From FEN-1139 sp964396375 (GTDB lineage Bacteria > Myxococcota_A > Polyangia > Polyangiales > Polyangiaceae), in assembly GCA_964396375.1 (NCBI GenBank), contig CAYNEY010000024.1:19824-83823 (forward strand): a stretch of 64,000 nucleotides of DNA, in the 5' to 3' direction. Every line of letters starts with the position of its first letter. Positions within the stretch are counted from its first letter, which is position 1. Shown here one piece after another: positions 45,225-51,506 of this stretch. A model generated the notes under the pieces. The model saw nothing but the letters and a program-made list of their open reading frames with translations. It was not told the DNA's origin and made no database searches. The position numbers and the translations under genes are program-made.

Positions 45225-46832
45225 TCAGCTTCCTCTGAGATGCGGCATCACTCCCCGCTTCACCACTGTGTCACGCGCACAGCGCGCCAAGGTGTCGGGG
45301 TAGTCGATAGTGAAGTGGATGCCCCGACTCTCGCGCCGACTCGCAGCGGAGGCGATCATGAGCTCCGCGACGGTCTGGATGTTGCGCAGCTCGAGCAGGT
45401 CACGAGTCACCACGTAACGCCAGTAGTATTCGCGAATTTCTTCCTCAAGCACAGCGATCCTCCGCGCTGCGCGGCGCAACCGAGAATCACTGCGAACGAT
45501 CCCCACATAGTTCCACATCAGCCGTCGGATCTCATCCCAGCTGTGCGCCACCACCACTTCTTCCTCACTGGAGCGCGCCGAGCCTACTTCCCAATCCGGA
45601 ACCTCGAAGCCAGTCTCCCTTCGCAACTCGGGGAGCGATTCGACAATGCGGCGTGCCGCGCGCCGCGAGAACACGATCCCCTCCAGGAGAGAATTGGAGG
45701 CGAGCCGATTCGCACCATGCAACCCGGTGCATGAGACCTCTCCGAGCGCATACAGCTGCGGAAGCGTGGTGCGCCCGTGCAGATCTGATGTCACACCACC
45801 GCACAGATAGTGCGCGGCGGGTACCACTGGAATAGGTTGAGTGGCAATATCGATCCCGAAGCGACGACACTCAGCATAGATGGCGGGAAACCGTTCCTGA
45901 ATGAACGCCGCCGGTCGAGCCGAGATATCCAGCAGCACGAAGTCGGAACCGGTCCGCTTCATCTCGTAGTCGATAGCGCGCGCAACGACGTCCCGCGGCG
46001 CAAGATCGCCCATCGGGTGATGCCGCGCCATGAAGGGCTCTCCGTTCGAGAGGCAGAGCCGCGCCCCCTCGCCGCGCAGAGCCTCGCTGATCAAGAAGCT
46101 CTTGGCGCGTGGCTCGTAGAGCACGGTAGGGTGGAACTGGTAGAACTCCATATTGGCCACCTCGGCACCAGCCCGAAATGCCATCGCCACTCCATCACCC
46201 GTAGCGACATCCGAGTTCGACGTGTAGAGATAGACCTTGCCTGCCCCTCCGGTAGCCAAGACCGTCGTGTGCGCCAAGACAGTTTCCACAAGCTGACTGC
46301 GTTCGTCGAGGACGTACGCCCCCACACAGCGATCGGGGCCACCGAACTTGCTCATAGTGATGAGGTCAATCGCCATGTGCCACTCAAGCAGCCGAATGTT
46401 GGGGTGTTCGCGGACTCGAGCGAGCAAGACTCGGGACAGCTCAGCGCCGGTTATGTCTCCAGCATGAGCTACACGGCGCTCTGAGTGACCGCCCTCGCGT
46501 CCCAGGTCACAGTCACCCTGCTGGTTGCGCGTGAACTCCATCCCCAACTCTGCGAGCCAGCGGATCGCGGTAGGTGCCTCATTGACGCAGATTTCCACCA
46601 CGACTGGGTGGCACAGTCCGGCACCTGCGGCGTGGGTGTCCTCGATGTGCTTCTCGAACGAGTCTGTGACCGACAGCACTGCCGCAATCCCGCCTTGGGC
46701 ACGGGCTGTCGAGCCCTCGTCGGCCGCCCGCTTGGTGACCACGATCACCTCGGCATGGTCCGCCACATCGAGCGCCAGAGACAGACCAGCCACACCACTT
46801 CCTAGGATCAGAATGTCATGAACTTGGGTCAT
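45225..46832 (-). CDS. nadB: L-aspartate oxidase
   Basis: 535 residues. First step of de novo NAD synthesis (aspartate to iminoaspartate). FAD-binding GSGVAGLSLALD, TARAQGGIAAVL, substrate-site HPTVLY and FLISEALRGEGARL, YLCGGVTSDLHGRTTLPQLYALGEVSCTGLHGANRLASNSLLEG with the end of the family signature, and the helical C-terminal domain. nadA and nadC are not in the window. Confidence 0.96.
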   Translation of the reverse strand: MTQVHDILILGSGVAGLSLALDVADHAEVIVVTKRAADEGSTARAQGGIAAVLSVTDSFEKHIEDTHAAGAGLCHPVVVEICVNEAPTAIRWLAELGMEFTRNQQGDCDLGREGGHSERRVAHAGDITGAELSRVLLARVREHPNIRLLEWHMAIDLITMSKFGGPDRCVGAYVLDERSQLVETVLAHTTVLATGGAGKVYLYTSNSDVATGDGVAMAFRAGAEVANMEFYQFHPTVLYEPRAKSFLISEALRGEGARLCLSNGEPFMARHHPMGDLAPRDVVARAIDYEMKRTGSDFVLLDISARPAAFIQERFPAIYAECRRFGIDIATQPIPVVPAAHYLCGGVTSDLHGRTTLPQLYALGEVSCTGLHGANRLASNSLLEGIVFSRRAARRIVESLPELRRETGFEVPDWEVGSARSSEEEVVVAHSWDEIRRLMWNYVGIVRSDSRLRRAARRIAVLEEEIREYYWRYVVTRDLLELRNIQTVAELMIASAASRRESRGIHFTIDYPDTLARCARDTVVKRGVMPHLRGS

Positions 46833-47014
46833 CGCTCACAGGTGCCTCGGGGCATCGGCCCGCGCGGCGACGGCCAGCCTAGCATCACGCGATGCGTCAC
46901 GAAGCCACACCATTTCCTTTGGGGCAGCAAATGGCGCCCACTTGAGCGATGACCGTTCGGCCGGTCCTTCACTAACACCCGTCTTCATCTCTGAGCCCAC
47001 CTTGCGCAAACCTT

Positions 47015-47095
47015 ACGCCCCACAAACGGGCGTTGACGAGTGGGGTTCTTCCACTAAGTCTAGCGAGCGGGTTGTCGTGCCTGGACGGCTCGCTA
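47015..47095 (+). promoter_or_regulatory. Promoter-like region with two inverted repeats before etfB
   Basis: TTGACG (47033-47038) and TAAGTC (47055-47060), 16-base spacing, form a weak sigma-70 promoter. ACGCCC/GGGCGT (47015-47020, 47028-47033) abuts the -35. TAGCGAGC/GCTCGCTA (47061-47068, 47088-47095) is a perfect 8-bp inverted repeat just downstream of the -10. It lies 36 bases before the etfB start, so it could be an operator or a leader hairpin. Nothing else is seen in the 299-base gap 46833-47131. Confidence 0.45.
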
Positions 47096-47131
47096 ACTCA
47101 TCTGGCTTCGCACAGAGCGTGAGATTCGACG

Positions 47132-47959
47132 ATGAAGATCCTCGTCGCCATCAAACAAGTCATCGATCCCGACAACGCTGGGCGGGTGCGGGTGTCTGAT
47201 GATGGTAGGGCACTTCTGACCTCCGGCCTCGAACGCAAGATCAACCCCTTCGACGAAGTAGCGCTAGAGACCGCGCTTCGGCTTACCGAAAACGGCACCA
47301 CCCCCCGCCAGCGTCTTGGAGAAGTGGTGGTCGTAACCCTCGGCCCTCCCGCAACGGAAACCATGCTACGGTCCGCCCTCGCTACCGGAGCCGACCGTGC
47401 AATCTTGGTGAACGCGAACGATGCGGAACTCGATGGACGACGCGTCGCTCACGCCCTCCTCGCGTTGGTCAGGCGGGAGCAGCCCGATCTGGTCTTGCTC
47501 GGCAAGCAAACCTCCGATGGCGACGGAAACGAAGTTGCCCAGCGGCTGGCGGCTCTGCTCGACTGGCCTCAGGCCACCGCAGTGGGAAGCCTGGTGGAGA
47601 CCGCACCCGCGACACTCCGCGTAGAGCGAGAGGTCGAAGGCGGCTTGGTGCGCATGGAACTCGATCTGCCCGCAGTGGTCAGCGTTGACCTCCGGGCCGT
47701 GGCTCCCGTCTCCGTCCGCGCGCTCGCGACGCCACCCTCCCACCGCTACCCCGAGGGGGTGCGATTCGCTCCACTCCCAGCGATTATGCTTGCTCGCAAG
47801 AAGCCGCTCGAACGTCTGGAGCTAAGCGATTTCCATCTGCCCCCTTCTCTCATCGCCTATGAGTCTTTCCGACCTGCGCGAGCGAGGATGGCTGGGCGCG
47901 TGGTGCAATCCCCTACCGAACTCGTCCAACTCCTAACCCGCGAGGCCAAGGTCCTCTAG
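47132..47959 (+). CDS. etfB: Electron transfer flavoprotein beta subunit
   Basis: 275 residues. Start MKILVAIKQVIDPDNAGRVRV is the classic EtfB start, with INPFDEVALETALRL, VLLGKQTSDGDGNEVAQRLAALL (AMP-binding loop) and DLPAVVSVDL. With EtfA it carries electrons from acyl-CoA dehydrogenases to the quinone pool. It is the first gene of an etfBA pair, with a 13-base gap. Confidence 0.95.
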   Translation: MKILVAIKQVIDPDNAGRVRVSDDGRALLTSGLERKINPFDEVALETALRLTENGTTPRQRLGEVVVVTLGPPATETMLRSALATGADRAILVNANDAELDGRRVAHALLALVRREQPDLVLLGKQTSDGDGNEVAQRLAALLDWPQATAVGSLVETAPATLRVEREVEGGLVRMELDLPAVVSVDLRAVAPVSVRALATPPSHRYPEGVRFAPLPAIMLARKKPLERLELSDFHLPPSLIAYESFRPARARMAGRVVQSPTELVQLLTREAKVL

Positions 47960-47972
47960 ACGGCGCACGCTC

Positions 47973-48980
47973 ATGACAATCAATGCAGAAGAGATTCTGG
48001 TCATCGTCGATGCGTTTGAGCCCGTAGAGCCGCGACCAGCCACACTCCGACTCCTGGCCTTCGCGAAAGACCTCAGCACCCGTGTCGCGGTTCCATTCTC
48101 GATCGTAGTTCTGGGTGCGGGTGCAGTGAAGTATGCTCACGCCCTGAGCCAAGTTGGAGCTGGCCGTATCATCGTGCACACGCCTCCTTCACCCGCGGAG
48201 CCACTCCCTGAAGAGATCATTCCGAGCCTGGCGCAGTTGGTGGTCGCGTGCCGATGTCGATGGGTGGTCGGTGCAGCGAACGCCATCGGCCGTGACTGGA
48301 TGCCTCGACTTGCGGGACAGCTTGACGCGGCATACCTCGGGGACTGCGTGGGCGTGGACGTTCTGGGCTCGGAGCTCTCCTTCCTCAGGCCGATCAACGC
48401 AGGGAACATCCTAGCTCACTGCCAGATCCTCGAGAATCGCGCAGTGCTTACGGTGCGCCCCACCGAGTTTCCCCCGCTCGAACCCGACCCCTCCCTCGCC
48501 GCCTCACCGACGGAGCCTCTGCCACCGTGCAACCCTGGCAGTTCGGCGCAGAGGGTCCGCTGGCTGGCGCACGAAGCTGCTCTGGACACCCGTCCGGATC
48601 TTGGCGAGGCTCGGGTGGTGGTTTCCGGCGGAAGAGCCCTATCCGGACGGTTTTTCGACGTTCTTGGCCCGCTTGCCGATGCCCTTGGGGCAGCCCTTGG
48701 TGCCACCCGGGCGGCCTGTGACGCTGGCTACGCTCCTTCGACCTTTCAAGTAGGACAGACGGGGCGGGTGGTAGCCCCTGAACTCTACGTGGCGGTGGGG
48801 ATCTCGGGGGCAATCCAGCACACTGCCGGCATGCGGGGGGCTCGGACCATCGTTGCCATCAACTCGGATCCGACTGCTCCGATCTTCGACATGGCCGACT
48901 ACGCTCTGGTGGGCGATCTGTTCGAGGTCGTTCCGGAATTGGTGGGGGCCCTGGATGCCCACCGCAAATCCACGGCCTAA
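47973..48980 (+). CDS. etfA: Electron transfer flavoprotein alpha subunit
   Basis: 335 residues. N-terminal Rossmann-like domain, then the C-terminal FAD domain: VVSGGRALSG, FQVGQTGRVVAPELYVAVGISGAIQH, ARTIVAINSDPTAPIFDMADYALVGDLFEVVPEL, the family signature. No sign of truncation. Second gene of the etfBA operon. No acyl-CoA dehydrogenase lies nearby. Confidence 0.96.
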   Translation: MTINAEEILVIVDAFEPVEPRPATLRLLAFAKDLSTRVAVPFSIVVLGAGAVKYAHALSQVGAGRIIVHTPPSPAEPLPEEIIPSLAQLVVACRCRWVVGAANAIGRDWMPRLAGQLDAAYLGDCVGVDVLGSELSFLRPINAGNILAHCQILENRAVLTVRPTEFPPLEPDPSLAASPTEPLPPCNPGSSAQRVRWLAHEAALDTRPDLGEARVVVSGGRALSGRFFDVLGPLADALGAALGATRAACDAGYAPSTFQVGQTGRVVAPELYVAVGISGAIQHTAGMRGARTIVAINSDPTAPIFDMADYALVGDLFEVVPELVGALDAHRKSTA

Positions 48981-49105
48981 TGGACCGAACCGAGGTTCGG
49001 AGCCATGGTTGGAGCCACCATCCGGCGAGCTAGCCTCAGCGGATTCTACCGATCCCCAACCCTGGGAACAAACGACGATCGTTCGCCATTTCGTGGGGAG
49101 CGCGC

Positions 49106-49134
49106 TTGACAGCGCGCCGTGTCCGGACCATTCT
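49106..49134 (+). promoter_or_regulatory. Promoter of tRNA-Pro
   Basis: Consensus TTGACA (49106-49111), 17-base spacer, CATTCT (49129-49134). The expected start is about 13 bases before the tRNA. Confidence 0.65.
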
Positions 49135-49153
49135 CCGCCGGCCATTGCTCGTT

Positions 49154-49227
49154 CGGGGCGTAGCGCAGTTTGGTAGCGCGCACGGTTCGGGTCCGTGAGG
49201 TCGGCAGTTCGAATCTGCCCGCCCCGA
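49154..49227 (+). tRNA. tRNA-Pro (anticodon CGG)
   Basis: Cloverleaf with acceptor CGGGGCG/CGCCCCG (C1-G72 as usual for bacterial tRNA-Pro), D stem GCGC/GCGC, anticodon stem CACGG/CCGTG with loop TTCGGGT, T stem GGCAG/CTGCC with TTCGAAT. CCA is not encoded. It decodes CCG. Confidence 0.95.
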
Positions 49228-49244
49228 CAAATACCAACCCGCAA

Positions 49245-49276
49245 GGGGATTTGGGGGAATCAGGGGCGAGTTGGGG
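49245..49276 (+). other. G-quadruplex motif on the plus strand
   Basis: Runs of G at 49245-49248, 49253-49257, 49263-49266 and 49273-49276 with loops of 4, 5 and 6 bases. It fits the standard G4 pattern and begins 17 bases after the end of tRNA-Pro, so it could act in the tRNA trailer. Confidence 0.55.
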
Positions 49277-49328
49277 AGCCTCGGTTGTCGCTTTGGTCAG
49301 CCTGGTTTGTTCCACTGGAAGAGCCTTG

Positions 49329-49349
49329 TCTGAAATGCGATATTTCAGA
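49329..49349 (+). repeat. 8-bp inverted repeat
   Basis: TCTGAAAT pairs with ATTTCAGA across a 5-base loop. It is AT-rich in a GC-rich genome and could be an operator or an RNA hairpin. Confidence 0.55.
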
Positions 49350-49465
49350 TCTGAGGTCACGAACTGGGTAGGTGTGGCCCAAGCGACGGTAAGTGGTGCC
49401 TCTTGCCATGGCATGGCCTGTGCTTATGTTGGAGGGTAGACTCTTCCGGGAGCAAAAAACTTCCG

Positions 49466-49521
49466 CACGGCAGTCTGGGCATCATCCCCTCCCCTCCCCA
49501 CCCCAAGCCCGGACTGCCGTG
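49466..49521. other. 15-bp hairpin whose loop is a four-run G-quadruplex/i-motif
   Basis: Arms 49466-49480 and 49507-49521 pair without a gap (one G-U). The 26-nt loop contains CCCC at 49486-49489, 49491-49494, 49496-49499 and 49501-49504, separated by single bases. On the minus strand this is four G4 runs with one-base loops, a very favourable G-quadruplex. As plus-strand RNA the loop carries CCTCCC, complementary to GGGAGG Shine-Dalgarno sites, including that of the next gene. Confidence 0.7.
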
Positions 49522-49568
49522 TTCTATTTTGTCGCAACCGACCAATTGGACGGCCAGCTTCCAATATT

Positions 49569-49600
49569 CCTTCATTCACTGTTTTCAGTGCCATTGAAGG
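49569..49600 (+). repeat. Two-part hairpin
   Basis: CCTTCA (49569-49574) pairs with TGAAGG (49595-49600). Inside, CACTG (49577-49581) pairs with CAGTG (49586-49590) around a TTTT loop. Confidence 0.5.
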
Positions 49601-49606
49601 AGCAAT

Positions 49607-49680
49607 CGGAAGGATGCTATTGTAGTACCACTGTAGCACTTCCGCCTCGTCTGCGATGGTGTCCCGAGTCAACGGAAGTG
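49607..49680 (+). promoter_or_regulatory. Mutually exclusive leader hairpins before the REC-XRE gene
   Basis: Arm 1 (CGGAAG 49607-49612 plus TGCTA 49615-49619) pairs with arm 2 (TAGCA 49634-49638 plus CTTCCG 49639-49644). Arm 2 (CACTTCCG, 49637-49644) can instead pair with arm 3 (CGGAAGTG, 49673-49680), a perfect 8 bp. Arm 3 ends one base before the Shine-Dalgarno GGGAGG (49682-49687). The layout is that of a switch or attenuator. No ligand class was recognised. Confidence 0.5.
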
Positions 49681-49693
49681 CGGGAGGCAAACC

Positions 49694-50302
49694 GTGCCGA
49701 TCGATGTTCCCGTTGTGCGCATCCTCATCGTCGATGACGACAAGCAGATCTGTGACTTCATGCAATCGCTCCTCGAGAAGGACGGCTTCTTTGTGAAGAC
49801 GCTGAGCGATCCGACGCTCGTCGAGCCAGAAGTTCGACAGAACGAGTACCACGTAATCATCCTCGATCTGATGATGCCGAAGCTGGATGGGATCGAGGTA
49901 CTGCGCCGCATCCGATCCATCGACAGCGACATCGCCGTGGTCATCTTCACGGCCCACCCGAACCTCGACACAGCTGTCGCCTCCATGAAGCTCGACGCGG
50001 TCGACTACATCAAGAAGCCTTTCAACGTTGATGAGTTTCGGGATGTTTTGTCCCGAGTCATGAAGAAGAAAGGGCTCGCCCGTACTCCTGAAGAACAACT
50101 CCACCGTATCATCGGCGATACCATCCGTTTGGTGCGCAAAGAGAAGGAGCTAACCTTGAAGCAGATGTCCCGGCGCACTGGCCTGTCGATCTCGCTTCTC
50201 TCCCAGATCGAACGCGCCGAGTCGAGCCCGTCCATCTCGAGTCTTTACAAGATTGCCGTGGCGCTCGACACCCGCATTCAGGATCTGTTCGGCGACAACT
50301 GA
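49694..50302 (+). CDS. Response regulator receiver domain fused to XRE helix-turn-helix
   Basis: 202 residues. GTG start with GGGAGG seven bases upstream. REC domain 8-125: acidic pocket ILIVDDD, phospho-acceptor Asp in IILDLMMPKLDG, Thr in VIFTAHP and Lys in DYIKKPF, so it should be phosphorylated by a histidine kinase. C-terminal HTH_XRE at about 140-200 (LKQMSRRTGLSISLLSQIERAESSPS). REC-XRE pairing is uncommon, since most response regulators carry OmpR, NarL or Fis-type outputs. No cognate kinase lies beside it. It sits behind a long structured leader. Expected to bind DNA and perhaps regulate itself. Confidence 0.9.
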   Translation: MPIDVPVVRILIVDDDKQICDFMQSLLEKDGFFVKTLSDPTLVEPEVRQNEYHVIILDLMMPKLDGIEVLRRIRSIDSDIAVVIFTAHPNLDTAVASMKLDAVDYIKKPFNVDEFRDVLSRVMKKKGLARTPEEQLHRIIGDTIRLVRKEKELTLKQMSRRTGLSISLLSQIERAESSPSISSLYKIAVALDTRIQDLFGDN

Positions 50303-50304
50303 AG

Positions 50305-50326
50305 GGTGGTGGTTTTCCCCACCACC
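50305..50326 (+). terminator. Hairpin directly after the REC-XRE gene
   Basis: GGTGGTGG pairs with CCACCACC around a 6-base loop, starting 3 bases after the stop. No U-run follows, so termination is plausible but not typical. Confidence 0.45.
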
Positions 50327-50345
50327 GCAACCATCCCCACTTCCA

Positions 50346-50375
50346 CCGCGTTCGAGTTACGGGACTCGAACGCGG
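50346..50375. repeat. 12-bp perfect inverted repeat
   Basis: CCGCGTTCGAGT (50346-50357) pairs with ACTCGAACGCGG (50364-50375) around a 6-base loop. It lies between the REC-XRE gene and tRNA-Met (convergent). The TTCGAGT core recalls a tRNA T-loop. It could be a bidirectional terminator or a small REP-like unit. Confidence 0.5.
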
Positions 50376-50463
50376 CGTGGCGGCGTTACGGCGGCGATTC
50401 ATGGCACGATCGCCACACCAATTTCCTTCCCAGGATCTCCCTTGGCTGGAAATCAAGATTGGG

Positions 50464-50540
50464 TGGTGCCGAAGGACGGACTTGAACCGTCGACACCGCG
50501 CTTATGAAGCGCGTGCTCTAACCAGCTGAGCTACTTCGGC
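50464..50540 (-). tRNA. tRNA-Met, elongator type (anticodon CAT)
   Basis: Cloverleaf on the minus strand: acceptor GCCGAAG/CTTCGGC, D arm with GCTC/GAGC, anticodon stem CGCGC/GCGCG with loop TTCATAA, T stem GACGG/CCGTC. CCA is encoded. The acceptor lacks the C4-G69/C5-G68 pairs linked to lysidine-modified tRNA-Ile2, so Met is favoured. Initiator features (mismatched 1-72, GGG/CCC anticodon stem) are absent. Confidence 0.9.
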
Positions 50541-50553
50541 GTTCGGGCCGGAG

Positions 50554-50582
50554 AATATGATGAATGAAGTGTGGTCTGTCAA
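50554..50582 (-). promoter_or_regulatory. Promoter of tRNA-Met
   Basis: On the minus strand TTGACA (50582-50577), 17-base spacer, CATATT (50559-50554). The tRNA begins 14 bases downstream. Confidence 0.7.
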
Positions 50583-50623
50583 GCACAATGCCAAACCGCA
50601 GATTGACACCCAGCTGGCTCGAG

Positions 50624-51181
50624 CTAGCGGGGGTTTGCTGGTGGGACAGCCTCTGACTGGCCCACCGGGAACCCAAGGCCCAGCCGCCGTTTCTCCATCA
50701 CGCAACGCTCGTCGGTACACACCGAGAACTTCAGCTCACCTGCAATCCGTGCCTCGCCGGGATGGTCGGGAGTGACTGAGAGCGGAACCACCAGTCGTTC
50801 GGAACTGATCTGCAGTGCCGTACCAGCGATGACACGCGAGGAGGCACGCAGTCCCCGCTCCTCGTCAACGGTAAAACGATGAGGGTATTCTGCATTGACG
50901 TGATAGGGCGGCTTGGCGGCAACGGTAATACGGAGCTGACCGATCCTTTGGGGTGTGTAGACCGCATCCACGCGGTCGATCGTGGCATGAAAGGTCGCAT
51001 CTTCGACTCGGGCGAGAGCTGGCAGCGGATCACCACTTGGGTGATGGCTGATGGGGCCCGACTCCTTTGGGCTCACGGTGACAGATGAGGTATTCCCCGC
51101 CGTGCCCTTCGAGTCCTCACAAGCGAGACACAGCGGAATGAGCACCAGCGAAAGCCAGACCAAGGGCGGCAAAGAGACCAT
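50624..51181 (-). CDS. DsbD-N-like lipoprotein
   Basis: 185 residues. Signal sequence ending LCLAC (Cys21, plausible lipobox), a polar linker, then an Ig-like beta domain (PPYHVNAEYPHRF, HPGEARIAGELKFSVCTDERCVMEKRRLG) resembling the N-terminal periplasmic domain of DsbD/ScsB-type thiol-disulfide carriers, with the CxxxxC pair near the end. No TlpA- or DsbD-type membrane partner is adjacent. It may pass reductant or bind a redox partner. It starts 52 bases after the split kinase's tail. Confidence 0.65.
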   Translation of the reverse strand: MVSLPPLVWLSLVLIPLCLACEDSKGTAGNTSSVTVSPKESGPISHHPSGDPLPALARVEDATFHATIDRVDAVYTPQRIGQLRITVAAKPPYHVNAEYPHRFTVDEERGLRASSRVIAGTALQISSERLVVPLSVTPDHPGEARIAGELKFSVCTDERCVMEKRRLGLGFPVGQSEAVPPANPR

Positions 51182-51233
51182 AATCAGAACGCTTCATAGC
51201 ACGCCGCCTCCGAGGGGTGCCTCGGGACAAATC

Positions 51234-51506
51234 TCACCACGCCCCCGTGACGGCTACCGCCGCAACCAGAGCGGCACCCAGCGAGACGAACAGCACGATG
51301 ATCACCACCAGCACCATCCACCGTGCGCGCACCACCGAGCCGCTCCGCATGCCCTTTTCGGGAATGGCCGAGGAGATCATCCCAACGGGTGAGGCGGCCG
51401 GGAAGCTGGTCGACGGCAGCAATGCGGCAAGCTCATGTTCGGTCAGTGCGATCCACCCTTCGTGGTCGCCACCAAGGCCATAGGCGAAACCGATGCTGTC
51501 GGCCAA
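51234..51506 (-). pseudogene. C-terminal membrane anchor cut off from the kinase by an in-frame TAG
   Basis: 90 residues in the same frame as the kinase at 51507-52442, separated only by TAG. It begins TTG (LADSIGFAYGLGGDHEGW), which reads as the natural continuation of a kinase C-lobe, and ends in a transmembrane helix (VLVVIIVLFVSLGAALVAAVAV). It could be made by read-through, by re-initiation at the TTG, or not at all if the gene is broken. A sequencing error is also possible. Confidence 0.55.

Larger units (their letters stand above)
49228..49693 (+). other. 465-nt structured non-coding region (candidate RNA or leader)
   Basis: No protein-coding gene is supported between tRNA-Pro and the REC-XRE gene. 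The stretch holds a G4 motif on the plus strand (49245-49276), a hairpin at 49329-49349, a TGCCATGGCA palindrome (49403-49412), a 15-bp hairpin with four C4 runs in the loop (49466-49521), a two-part hairpin (49569-49600), and two overlapping alternatives (49607-49644, 49637-49680). CTTCCG or CGGAAG occurs five times. No known RNA family could be assigned by eye. Confidence 0.6.

Noticed and set aside
49228..49693. tmRNA, 6S RNA or T-box as identity of the structured region
   Set aside because: No tRNA-like acceptor with a coding part, no recognisable single open-bubble hairpin and no T-box sequence. The identity stays open.
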